Assembly: GCA_002427885.1 (NCBI GenBank)
Contig: DIZI01000019.1
Coordinates: 1-10,549 of the forward strand
Source of the DNA: Paludibacter sp. UBA6032
Lineage (GTDB): Bacteria; Bacteroidota; Bacteroidia; Bacteroidales; Paludibacteraceae
DNA: 10,549 nt
Reading direction: 5' to 3'
Shown here: positions 1 to 7,414 of the stretch, in pieces
Layout of the letters: each line of letters starts with the position of its first letter
Position numbering within the stretch: the stretch's first letter is position 1
The notes under the pieces: model-generated
The model's input: only the letters and a program-made list of their open reading frames with translations
Told to the model about the DNA's origin: nothing
The model's database searches: none
Translations under genes and position numbers: made by a program

Positions 1-43
1 TTAAGTGCCCACTAGTGATAATAAGTATATTCTTTTTTTTCGT

Positions 44-460
44 TTAATGAATGGAAATTTTTCTTTTTCCATTTTCCTCTTCTTCTATATCTACATTTAT
101 TATCGAATCGGGTAGGATAGGAGCTATATTTTCCGACCATTCAATAAAGCAAAGGTTCCCGCTATACAGATATTCTTCAGCTCCCAGATCGAGTGCTTCC
201 TGAATCTTATTGATGCGATAGCAATCGAAATGAAAGATGATTCTTTTATCGGCAGCTTCATATTCATTCACGATTGAGAAGGTAGGTGAGTTAATTGTTT
301 CTTTCACTCCCATCTCTTCACAGATGGCTTTTATAAATGTTGTTTTGCCGGCGCCCATTATACCGTTAAATGCAAAAACCGTATGGTCTCCAATTTGATT
401 AATAAATTCCCGGGCAGTTTTATGAATTGTGTCTAATGATTTTATTTCGTAAGATGTCAT
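44..460 (-). CDS. tsaE: tRNA t6A37 biosynthesis ATPase TsaE
   Basis: TsaE is the small P-loop ATPase that works with TsaB and TsaD to transfer threonylcarbamoyl onto A37 of ANN-decoding tRNAs in the cytoplasm. Numbering from the ATG at 460 (138 aa, usual family length), a Walker A loop GIMGAGKTT lies at about residues 33-41. The family blocks SPTFSIVNEYE (58-68), FHFDCYR (76-82) and IEWSEN (106-111) follow. The frame stays open back to a TTG at 487, but the extra nine residues (MPLTSKNKI) are unlike the family and are encoded by the 7-nt repeat unit, so the ATG at 460 is preferred. It is last of the three leftward genes, 187 bp after uvrC. The stop is TAA at 44-46. The remaining 43 bases at the window edge are T-rich and show no identifiable gene. 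Confidence 0.95.
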   Translation of the reverse strand: MTSYEIKSLDTIHKTAREFINQIGDHTVFAFNGIMGAGKTTFIKAICEEMGVKETINSPTFSIVNEYEAADKRIIFHFDCYRINKIQEALDLGAEEYLYSGNLCFIEWSENIAPILPDSIINVDIEEEENGKRKISIH

Positions 461-477
461 AATTTTATTTTTAGAAG

Positions 478-558
478 TAAGAGGCAAGAGTTAAGAGGCA
501 AGTAAAAGTTGAGTTAATGTTCCTGTTCGGATACTTGCCTCTTGCCTCTTGCCTCTTA
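478..558. repeat. 27-bp inverted repeat built from 7-nt units
   Basis: The arms 478-504 and 532-558 are inverted copies matching at 25 of 27 positions, with a 27-nt loop. Both arms are arrays with a 7-nt period. The right arm reads CTTGCCT three times from 534, and degenerate units (CTTATTC, CTTAGCT, CTTATTT) continue to 575. On the minus strand the left arm carries CTTGCCT, CTTAACT, CTTGCCT and CTTACTT. The array ends about 17 nt before the tsaE ATG, so a transcript entering tsaE would carry a long hairpin in its leader. No U-run follows the stem, so it is not a canonical terminator. Function unknown. Confidence 0.85.
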
Positions 559-580
559 TTCCTTAGCTCTTATTTTTTTG

Positions 581-588
581 CAAATATA
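581..588 (-). promoter_or_regulatory. candidate -7 box for tsaE
   Basis: On the minus strand this reads TATATTTG followed by C, a full match to the Bacteroidetes -7 consensus TAnnTTTG. No TTG is found at the usual 17-23 nt upstream; the nearest is 26 nt away. If used, transcription would start near 574 and the tsaE leader would contain the whole inverted repeat. The motif is short and AT-rich, so a chance match is possible. Confidence 0.35.
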
Positions 589-647
589 AGCGTTTTTCCG
601 TCTCGTAATGCCTGCAATCCGGACAGATGTTTTATTTTATTCAATTC

Positions 648-2465
648 TCAGGCTGTCAAATCAGGGTTAAAATATTTATAAATAACTGTAGCTCTGGCAG
701 TTCCTATTGTTTCAACCAGCTCCTTTAATTCTGCACTTCTGATTCGTTTTACGCTCTTAAAATGCTTTATCAGGTCATTTTTTGTTTTTTCCCCGATGCC
801 GGGTATCGTATCGAGTTCCGAAACAGTCTGAGTCTTGCTTCGCTTGTCACGATGAAAAGTGATGGCAAAACGATGAACCTCATCCTGCATCTGTGCCAGT
901 AATTTGAATAAGGGATCAACCGGTTTCAGACCGATCGCTTTTGGAGGAAATCCAAAGAGCAATTCACGGGTGTGATGCTTACTGTCTTTTGCCAGTCCGG
1001 CAATAGGAATATTTAATTTTAACTCATCAACTACAACCTGCCGGATGACTTCCATTTGTCCGATTCCTCCATCGGCAATAATTAAATCGGGGAGGGGAGA
1101 CTCTTCATTGATCATTCGGGTGTAACGTCTTCGCACCACTTCTTTCATGGAGGCATAATCGTCGGGACCCACTACCGTTTTAATATTATATTTCCGGTAA
1201 TCCTGTTTGGAAGGCCTTGCTTTTTTAAAGACGACACAGGCAGCAACCGCATCGGTGCCGGAAATATTTGAATTATCAAAACACTCAATTGTCATAGGTG
1301 GTTTTTCCAACTGCAAAGCATCTTGTATTTTTTTCAATAGTTGAATGCTTCGTTGATCGGGATTCAGTTTCTCTGCCTGTTTCAGTTTGTCAAACTTGTA
1401 TTGCCGCACATTTTGTAATGATAAATCAAGTAATTTTTTCCGGTCACCGCGTTGGGGAACCGATACCGAAACTCCTTTTACCGGAAAATCGATTTCAAAG
1501 GGAACAAGAATTTCCTTCGAATTGCTTTGAAAACGCTCCCGAAGTTCAACAATGGCCATAGCCAGCAAATCTTCTTTTTGCTCTTCGAGCCGCTTTTTAT
1601 ATTCTATCGTGTAGCCCTGAATAATGCAACCTTTCGATATCCGGAGGATATTTACATAGGCAGAATTCTCATTTTCATCGTAGGCAAAGACATCGGTATT
1701 TTCGACAACCGTATTGGCAACAACCGATTTTGTCTTGAAATTTTCAATTAAATCGTATTTTAATTTGAGTTGATGTGCTTCCTCAAACCTGAATTCTTTT
1801 GCTAATTCCTGCATTTGGTCCAGCAATATTTTGCTGATTTCGTTTGCATCTCCCTTGATGATTTGTTCTATTTGTTCTATATTTTTACGGTAGTCCTCCG
1901 CTGTTTCCTTCGCTTCGCAGGGTCCTTTGCATTTATGAATATGATACTGGAGGCAAACCTTGAATTTTCCTGCCTGTATATTCTCTTTGGTCAGGGCCAG
2001 TTTACAGGTACGGATAGGGAATATGTCGTGGATTATTTCCAGTATGGAATTGATGGTATAAGTAGAACTGTAAGGTCCGAAATAGGTTCCTCCGTTTTTA
2101 TAAATATTCCTTGTTTTAAAAACGCGGGGAAATGGTTCGTTGGTGATACAGATACTCGGGTAGGTTTTGCCATCTTTAAGCAATACATTGTAACGCGGTT
2201 GGTATTCTTTGATCAGGTTGTTTTCCAGTAGAAGGGCGTCTTCTTCGTTTTTTACTACGATGTACTTCAGGGATGCAATGTTTTTTACCAGTACATTTGT
2301 TTTGCCCTGCTCATGAATTTTATTGAAGTAGGAGCTAACCCGCTTCTTCAGATTCTTTGCTTTGCCGACATAAATAATCTCTCCGCTCTCATTAAAATAC
2401 TGATACACTCCCGGGGTATCCGGAAGGCTACTAATCTCTGCTTTTAATGACTGACTTTGTTTCAT
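648..2465 (-). CDS. uvrC: Excinuclease ABC subunit C (UvrC)
   Basis: UvrC makes the 3' and 5' incisions in nucleotide excision repair once UvrB is loaded on damaged DNA. The 605-residue product has the complete family layout. An N-terminal GIY-YIG nuclease (about 14-95; PGVYQYF, then IIYVGKAKNLKKRV) performs the 3' cut. A cysteine-rich stretch has C154, C171, C179 and C183. The UvrB-binding UVR motif lies at about 208-243 (FRFEEAHQLK). The RNase H-like nuclease for the 5' cut has ECFDNSN (D397), VGPDDY (D435/D436), IIADGGIGQ (D465) and the histidine-containing block DEVHRFAITFHR (528-539). Tandem helix-hairpin-helix DNA-binding motifs end the protein (551-600, DTIPGIGEK). The start is ATG at 2463-2465; no Shine-Dalgarno sequence is visible. 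It lies 259 bp downstream of mnmG, with the two parS-like sites in that gap, so it may have its own promoter, though I found no convincing one. Confidence 0.98.
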   Translation of the reverse strand: MKQSQSLKAEISSLPDTPGVYQYFNESGEIIYVGKAKNLKKRVSSYFNKIHEQGKTNVLVKNIASLKYIVVKNEEDALLLENNLIKEYQPRYNVLLKDGKTYPSICITNEPFPRVFKTRNIYKNGGTYFGPYSSTYTINSILEIIHDIFPIRTCKLALTKENIQAGKFKVCLQYHIHKCKGPCEAKETAEDYRKNIEQIEQIIKGDANEISKILLDQMQELAKEFRFEEAHQLKLKYDLIENFKTKSVVANTVVENTDVFAYDENENSAYVNILRISKGCIIQGYTIEYKKRLEEQKEDLLAMAIVELRERFQSNSKEILVPFEIDFPVKGVSVSVPQRGDRKKLLDLSLQNVRQYKFDKLKQAEKLNPDQRSIQLLKKIQDALQLEKPPMTIECFDNSNISGTDAVAACVVFKKARPSKQDYRKYNIKTVVGPDDYASMKEVVRRRYTRMINEESPLPDLIIADGGIGQMEVIRQVVVDELKLNIPIAGLAKDSKHHTRELLFGFPPKAIGLKPVDPLFKLLAQMQDEVHRFAITFHRDKRSKTQTVSELDTIPGIGEKTKNDLIKHFKSVKRIRSAELKELVETIGTARATVIYKYFNPDLTA

Positions 2466-2518
2466 AAGTAGCTAAGCTGCTTGACAGGTGTTCTTTATGT
2501 GTTTTATTTCTGTTTATT

Positions 2519-2546
2519 GTCCTTAGTTCCACGTGGAACTAAGGAC
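2519..2546. other. parS-like site inside a perfect 28-bp palindrome
   Basis: The half-site GTCCTTAGTTCCAC is followed directly by its exact reverse complement. The central 14 bp, GTTCCACGTGGAAC, equal the parS core known from Pseudomonas chromosomes. Against the Bacillus consensus TGTTNCACGTGAAACA it differs at three positions (two outer bases and one G for A). Symmetry extends seven bases beyond the core on each side, more than ParB needs, so it could also form a 14-bp hairpin. There is no following U-run in either direction. Confidence 0.7.
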
Positions 2547-2582
2547 ATCTCCTATTCTGATTGTTCAATCCGTTCGGACTAT

Positions 2583-2598
2583 TGTTTCACGTGGAACA
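2583..2598. other. parS centromere site (ParB-binding)
   Basis: The + strand reads TGTTTCACGTGGAACA. Its reverse complement, TGTTCCACGTGAAACA, fits the classical parS consensus TGTTNCACGTGAAACA at every specified base. ParB/Spo0J proteins nucleate on such sites, spread, and recruit SMC to segregate the origin region. Near-symmetry continues two bases outward on each side. The centre is about 58 bp from the centre of the neighbouring palindrome. No other CACGTG hexamer was found in the window. The location beside mnmG (gidA) agrees with the origin-proximal placement of both in many bacteria. Confidence 0.8.
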
Positions 2599-2697
2599 AT
2601 GTTGTTTTAAACCCCTCTACTACATTCGACTTCTATATAAAACGGATAATTACGAAGTAAGAGTACATTTGCATTTAATCTGATTTTATTAATTTTC

Positions 2698-2725
2698 ACT
2701 CCCAACTATAAACTCCCAACTAATC
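2698..2725. repeat. 7-nt periodic array at the mnmG 3' end
   Basis: Four consecutive 7-nt units read ACTCCCA, ACTATAA, ACTCCCA and ACTAATC, the last running to the first base of the mnmG stop codon. Period and position at a gene border resemble the arrays at 478-575 and 8235-8262, but the unit sequence differs. Confidence 0.6.
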
Positions 2726-4599
2726 TATCTCCCCATCATCACCAACAAAATATTGACATCGCTGGGCGATATCCCCGGGATGCGGCTTGCCTGTCCAATG
2801 GTTTCGGGTGCAATCTTCGTCAGCTTTTGACGGGCTTCCGTGGAAATAGAATGAACGGAGTTGTAATCAATTTTTCCCGTCAGTTTAATATGATCGAGCC
2901 GTTGCAGCTTTTCAGCGATCAATCTTTCGCGTTCGATATAGCCTTCGTACTTCAATAATACTTCCGTTGCTTCCACAATTTCTTCTTTGCGGCTTTTTAT
3001 TTCATCCAGTTTCTGCTGTAATTCGGGAACCGCTTCGGCCAGTTCGAAGATGCTCAGTTGGGGACGGAGAACCAAATCACTCAATTTGCAGCCATGCTTT
3101 AATTCTGATGAATCTTTTGAAACAAGAAAATCATTTATCTGAGCCGGCTTTACCGATTGGGTTTCTACGAAATTCCGAAGCCTGGTTTGTTCTTCTCTTT
3201 TGCTTAGCAGTTGTTCCATTCGGTTTGCTTTTACAAGACCGATAGTATTTCCTTTTTCAGTTAAGCGCATATCCGCGTCATCCTGCCGGAGCAATAAACG
3301 GTATTCGGCACGGGAAGTAAACATACGATAGGGTTCGTCAACGCCTTTGGTAACCAAATCATCAATCAAAACTCCAATATAGGCTTCGTTGCGTGCCAGT
3401 GTAAATTCATCTCCGCCGTGGCAATTGATATGTGCATTGATACCCGCGATCAATCCCTGTCCGCCTGCTTCTTCGTAACCGGTGGTTCCGTTTACCTGTC
3501 CGGCAAAGAACAGGTTTTTGATGCGTTTGGTCTCCAGGGTATGCTTCAATTGTGTCGGATCAAAAAAGTCATATTCGATGGCATAGCCCGGACGAAAGAG
3601 TTGTGCGTTTTCCAAACCTTGTATGGTGTGGATCGCCGCAATTTGAACCTGAAGTGGGAGTGAAGAAGAAAAACCATTTAAATAGTATTCCTGCGAATCA
3701 ACTCCTTCCGGTTCCAGAAAAAGTTGATGCGAAATTTTATCTGCAAAAGTAATTATCTTCGTTTCGATGCTCGGGCAGTAACGCGGTCCGATACTTTGAA
3801 TTTGTCCGTTGTAAAGGGGAGAGTCTACCAGTCCATTTCGCAATTCGTCGTGAGTTGTTTCATTGGTATTGGTGATCCAGCAACTCATTTGTTTCAATTC
3901 CCGTTGTGATTCTTCCAGAAAGGAGAACTTGTGGAAGTCCGTTTCTCCCTTTTGTTCGGTCATTTTACTGAAATCAATGCTTCTTGCATCAATCCGGCAG
4001 GGAGTGCCTGTTTTCATTCTATCCGTGGTGAACCCGAGCGATTTCAACTGTTCGGTTATTCCAAACGAAGCCGGTTCCGAGATTCTTCCACCGACAATCT
4101 GGCTCTTGCCTATGTGTAGCAGGCCGCTTAAGAAGGTCCCTGCGGTGAGTACGACGGTTTTTGCGTGGAAATGTATCCCTAATGCCGACTTTAAGCCGGT
4201 CACTGCGCCGTTTTCGATCACTAATTCTTTTACGGTATCCTGCCAGATAAATAGATTATCAGTATGCAGCAGGGTTTTTATCCATTGTTGTATAAATTCG
4301 TGACGGTCACTTTGAGAGCGGGGACTCCACATGGCCGGGCCTTTCGAACGATTGAGCATCCGGAACTGAATGGCTGAACGGTCGGTTACAATGCCCATTT
4401 GTCCACCGAGAGCATCAATTTCCCTTACGATTTGTCCTTTTGCAATGCCGCCTACAGCGGGATTACAACTCATCTGACCGATTTTATTCATGTCCATGGT
4501 GATGAGCAAAGTCCTTGAACCCATATTGGCTGCGGCGGATGCAGCTTCATTTCCGGCATGGCCGGCGCCTATAACGATTACATCGTATGTAAAATCCAT
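2725..4599 (-). CDS. mnmG: tRNA uridine-5-carboxymethylaminomethyl synthase subunit MnmG (GidA)
   Basis: MnmG is the FAD/NADH-dependent partner of the GTPase MnmE. The complex installs carboxymethylaminomethyl or aminomethyl groups at C5 of the wobble uridine (U34), using a methylene-tetrahydrofolate-derived carbon. The 624-residue product is full length. The FAD-binding loop VIGAGHAGNEAA lies at residues 9-20. SCNPAVGGIAKGQ follows (C45). The family signature GPRYCPSIETK is at 271-281 (C275, matching the conserved catalytic cysteine), and AGQVNGTTGYEEAGGQG at 366-382. FTSRAEYRLLLRQDDAD (427-443) and the C-terminal MnmE- and tRNA-binding region complete it. The start is ATG at 4597-4599, the stop TAG. 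It is the first leftward gene after the 2.8-kb gap. In Bacteroides, as I recall, apt separates this gene from uvrC; here no gene lies between them. Confidence 0.98.
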   Translation of the reverse strand: MDFTYDVIVIGAGHAGNEAASAAANMGSRTLLITMDMNKIGQMSCNPAVGGIAKGQIVREIDALGGQMGIVTDRSAIQFRMLNRSKGPAMWSPRSQSDRHEFIQQWIKTLLHTDNLFIWQDTVKELVIENGAVTGLKSALGIHFHAKTVVLTAGTFLSGLLHIGKSQIVGGRISEPASFGITEQLKSLGFTTDRMKTGTPCRIDARSIDFSKMTEQKGETDFHKFSFLEESQRELKQMSCWITNTNETTHDELRNGLVDSPLYNGQIQSIGPRYCPSIETKIITFADKISHQLFLEPEGVDSQEYYLNGFSSSLPLQVQIAAIHTIQGLENAQLFRPGYAIEYDFFDPTQLKHTLETKRIKNLFFAGQVNGTTGYEEAGGQGLIAGINAHINCHGGDEFTLARNEAYIGVLIDDLVTKGVDEPYRMFTSRAEYRLLLRQDDADMRLTEKGNTIGLVKANRMEQLLSKREEQTRLRNFVETQSVKPAQINDFLVSKDSSELKHGCKLSDLVLRPQLSIFELAEAVPELQQKLDEIKSRKEEIVEATEVLLKYEGYIERERLIAEKLQRLDHIKLTGKIDYNSVHSISTEARQKLTKIAPETIGQASRIPGISPSDVNILLVMMGR

Positions 4600-4732
4600 A
4601 TAATTTGTTTCCTTTTTTCTTATTTATTGTTGCCCTTCGGGATCACGGAGACCCTTTTTGTGCTTTTTTTTTAATCGAAATGCACGGTTACAGGCCATAT
4701 AACATATATCCGACTCTTAATGTTTTGGGCTG

Positions 4733-4740
4733 CAAAGTTA
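4733..4740 (-). promoter_or_regulatory. candidate -7 box for mnmG
   Basis: The minus strand reads TAACTTTG followed by C, a full match to the Bacteroidetes -7 consensus TAnnTTTG. It would give a leader of roughly 125-130 nt before the mnmG ATG. No TTG -33 element is seen at normal spacing, so confidence is limited. It is the best candidate in the first 150 bp upstream of mnmG. Confidence 0.4.
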
Positions 4741-7414
4741 TAAAATAGTTAGGACTTATGGCTTAGCATTTAAAAGTTTAGCCTTTTGAAGGGTGATGAT
4801 AAGATAATTTAACGTGTATTTGAGTCTAAATTACTTGAATATTCAATTATCAACTTGTTTTTTTAGGATAAAAGTCACTGAAAACAACCCGAATTCTCCG
4901 GAAATACCCCCAATAAATACAGATTCGGTCCTAAAAGACGATAAATACCCTCCAACAGTGATTTATTGACTATGAATGATTTTATTTGCCCTACAGCTGC
5001 TATTCTCCTTTTTTCAACTTAGATTCAAAATTTACGCGATTTCAATTTATCCGGTAAATTCAGTCGTATTTGTATTTTCATCCTGTCTGTTTTCTCAATT
5101 GACAAATTTCAATCTGTCCCTTGTTATTTTTTTTTATAAAAAAGACTGCTATGGAAAAAATTTCAGCAATTGAAATCCCGACCCTAAAATTTCCGACTTA
5201 AATTCTAGCGGAATTTTTCTTCATCAATATTGCTTCCTTACAGATGAATTTAAAATTATTCCCGATTTATTTACTTGTTCTTTTCGCTTTCCTTTGTCCA
5301 TCCGAAAGTAATTATTTCAGACAAGCAGATACTGAAATTTCTGGATTTTCGAATTATTTATCAATTCAAAATAGCTATTTATATTAACAAAAGAAGGAGA
5401 AGAGGCTGAAGGATTCTGCTTTTCGATTTTTATTTTTTCTGAATTTAAAAATTCTTGTCGGTCGGGCATTTGATAAAAATGAATTGGCATCAGCACCCTG
5501 AAGAAAGATAAAATATTTGATTCAAATGACCCTAAAATGGATTTTGCGAACAGGAATATAATTTAAACCTATGCTAACTATTCGGGTATTGACATAAAGG
5601 AGTCTTATCTTTCTTTTTCCACTCAGTTGAATGCTGAAACGAATTCTTTCCTGAAGAATTGCACTTTTGGTAAACTATTAATATATAAATTTATAAATCT
5701 AAATCGGGATTTCAATCCGGATTATTATTCTTATTCTACATACTTTTTCCTGTTCCGGAAAATTAGCATGAAAATTGCGCTGTTTGACACGAAGCGGTTC
5801 TTTCTTATTTGGCTGAAACCGGCCTAAATTTGGCTGTCCGCTGATTTTTGTAAAAGCATCAATCTGAACTCATCTCAAATAATTCGACGTCCGTATTTTC
5901 ATTCAGGGATCAGCCTTCCGCCTTCACCCGTCAGTCTGTTTTTTATCAGAAACGGCTTATTTTTTATCCCTTCGATTGCCTGTTTTCCTGACTTCTGTTT
6001 TCCAATTTCCCTGCCTGCTGTTTTCGAAATAAATCTTACTGATTTCATTCACTATTTGAGTAATTATTGCATTAAATTTTGTGTTTGAAATTTGTTGCCT
6101 TACAAATCCCTGAGACCTATTTTCACATTAAACCATCCGGTTTACAGCCTCCATTTGAATGTAATTAAACCAACTAATTGCTCTTTTCCTTAATTTTTCA
6201 GAATTTTTCTGCCATTTCGGACTTTTTTCAACAAAAATGAACGTCCATCGGAAGATTCGACATCAATTTTTTGTTGCCGGCCACCGATTCAAATTTTTTC
6301 GGACAATTTTCTTTCAGATTTTTATACGACGAAAAAAAATACGGAAGAAAAGAAGGACGAATATTTTGGTTTTGCAAGTCTTCCGATTATCATTTTTCGT
6401 TCGGTTTTCAAATTCATTTTTTAGCATTCGCTCTTTTCCGGAAGATTTTATGCCCTGAAGCAAAGTCGATTTTTCGTACCTGTTTTTGAAATTTTCCCGG
6501 AATGATCCTCTCTTTTTCCGCGGTCTGGGACTTCAAATTTTCCGACTGAATCAATCCGAATGTTAGTTAAATATATCGATCCCTCTCTGAGGAAATTATT
6601 CGTTCGCGGACCGTTTTTTTCGTTTACTTTTTCTTTCAAAGAAACCACTTTTACGGGCGTCGCTTTCAGGCTTAACTTCAAGGACAATGAAAGTCTTTTT
6701 TTTGAGATATTTCCAACTTCAGCGAAAATTGTAACAATGTCTGTTCCATTCAAGGGTCGTCTTTATTTTACAAAACACTTTTTTCTGTTTCGGTCTTATG
6801 TTTTTATAGTTCTATTAAACAATGTATTAATATGTCAATTGATTTGTCTGCCGTAAGAGTGAAATATTGAGAAGATATGTATCCGTGTCTCAATTTTGAG
6901 GATGATTTGCAGACGCCCTTTTCCACCCGCGTTTTCCCGTTGCTGTTGTATTTACTCATGTTTCTGTCTTTTTGGCTCAAAACAGTCTTCTGCGAAGACA
7001 GTAGCAATAGAAAATATTATAAAACCTTCACAAAGTCAACAAAAGAGCTTATTTTGCATTATTTTATTGAAAAGAACCATCCTATTTTAGTTCAACCGAA
7101 TGATACGGGACGCTGATTTATTCTTCTTTTTCAACCGGACGGAAGGCTATTTATTTCCGGTCATATTCCATCACATTCCCGGCAAGGTCTGAAATTTCTG
7201 TCAGCGAAGAAACTGTTTTCAAATCCTAAGCCTTAAAAATTTTGACAGCGACTGAAAGACCTTTCCGCGATTCAAATCAGAGCAGAACGTGTGAAAGCTG
7301 CAACTCTTTTCAAGAATTATGTAATAGTTGCCTGCCGGAATAGCTTGAACTTTGTTCCGTGGAATATATTCACATCTGCCCCGCCAGTAGCGGGAAGACC
7401 AAAAACAAAAGATA
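4741..7414. other. Long AT-rich intergenic region without supportable genes
   Basis: This is the bulk of a 2815-bp gap between the leftward mnmG and the rightward lipoprotein gene. All six frames are interrupted. The open stretches (longest about 100 codons, near 6448-6753 minus and 6560-6856 plus) overlap one another, are rich in Phe, Lys and Ser, begin poorly and show no recognisable domain. The + strand is pyrimidine-rich with many T-runs; by hand count only 17 of 60 bases at 5941-6000 and 20 of 60 at 6181-6240 are purines. No rRNA, tRNA, transposase, terminal repeats or CRISPR were seen. Small hairpins occur, for example GTCTTC-TGC-GAAGAC near 6985. It may be decayed coding sequence, an unrecognised RNA locus, or an origin-like region; none is established. 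Confidence 0.6.
7328..7354 (+). promoter_or_regulatory. weak candidate promoter for the lipoprotein gene
   Basis: TTG at 7328-7330 is followed after 16 nt by GAACTTTG (7347-7354), one mismatch from TAnnTTTG. Spacing is slightly short for a Bacteroidetes promoter. It would give a leader of about 55 nt, in which a small hairpin, CCCGC-CAGTA-GCGGG (7380-7394), lies 20 nt before the ATG. Confidence 0.25.

Noticed and set aside
534..575. Short repeats considered as a CRISPR array
   Set aside because: Units are 7 nt, directly abutting and degenerate, with no spacers and no cas genes nearby.
2519..2546. Palindrome read as an intrinsic terminator for mnmG
   Set aside because: No U-run follows on either strand, and the parS core is a more specific explanation.
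5768..5827. MKIALFDTK start resembling the N-terminus of D-lactate dehydrogenases
   Set aside because: The frame ends after 19 residues, and the following sequence in other frames shows no dehydrogenase motifs such as the GxGxxG NAD loop; most likely coincidence.
6266..6305. tRNA T-arm-like word CCACCGATTCAAAT
   Set aside because: No acceptor, D or anticodon arms can be paired around it.
6448..6856. Overlapping open frames of about 100 codons on both strands
   Set aside because: They overlap each other, the minus-strand one starts with TTG, composition is dominated by Phe/Lys/Ser from T-rich DNA, and no motif is recognisable.
5615..7374. DnaA-box-like words TTTTCCACT, ATTTTCACA, TTTTCCACC and ATATTCACA
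   Set aside because: Each has one mismatch to TTWTNCACA, and they are widely spaced without clustering; such matches are expected by chance in AT-rich DNA.
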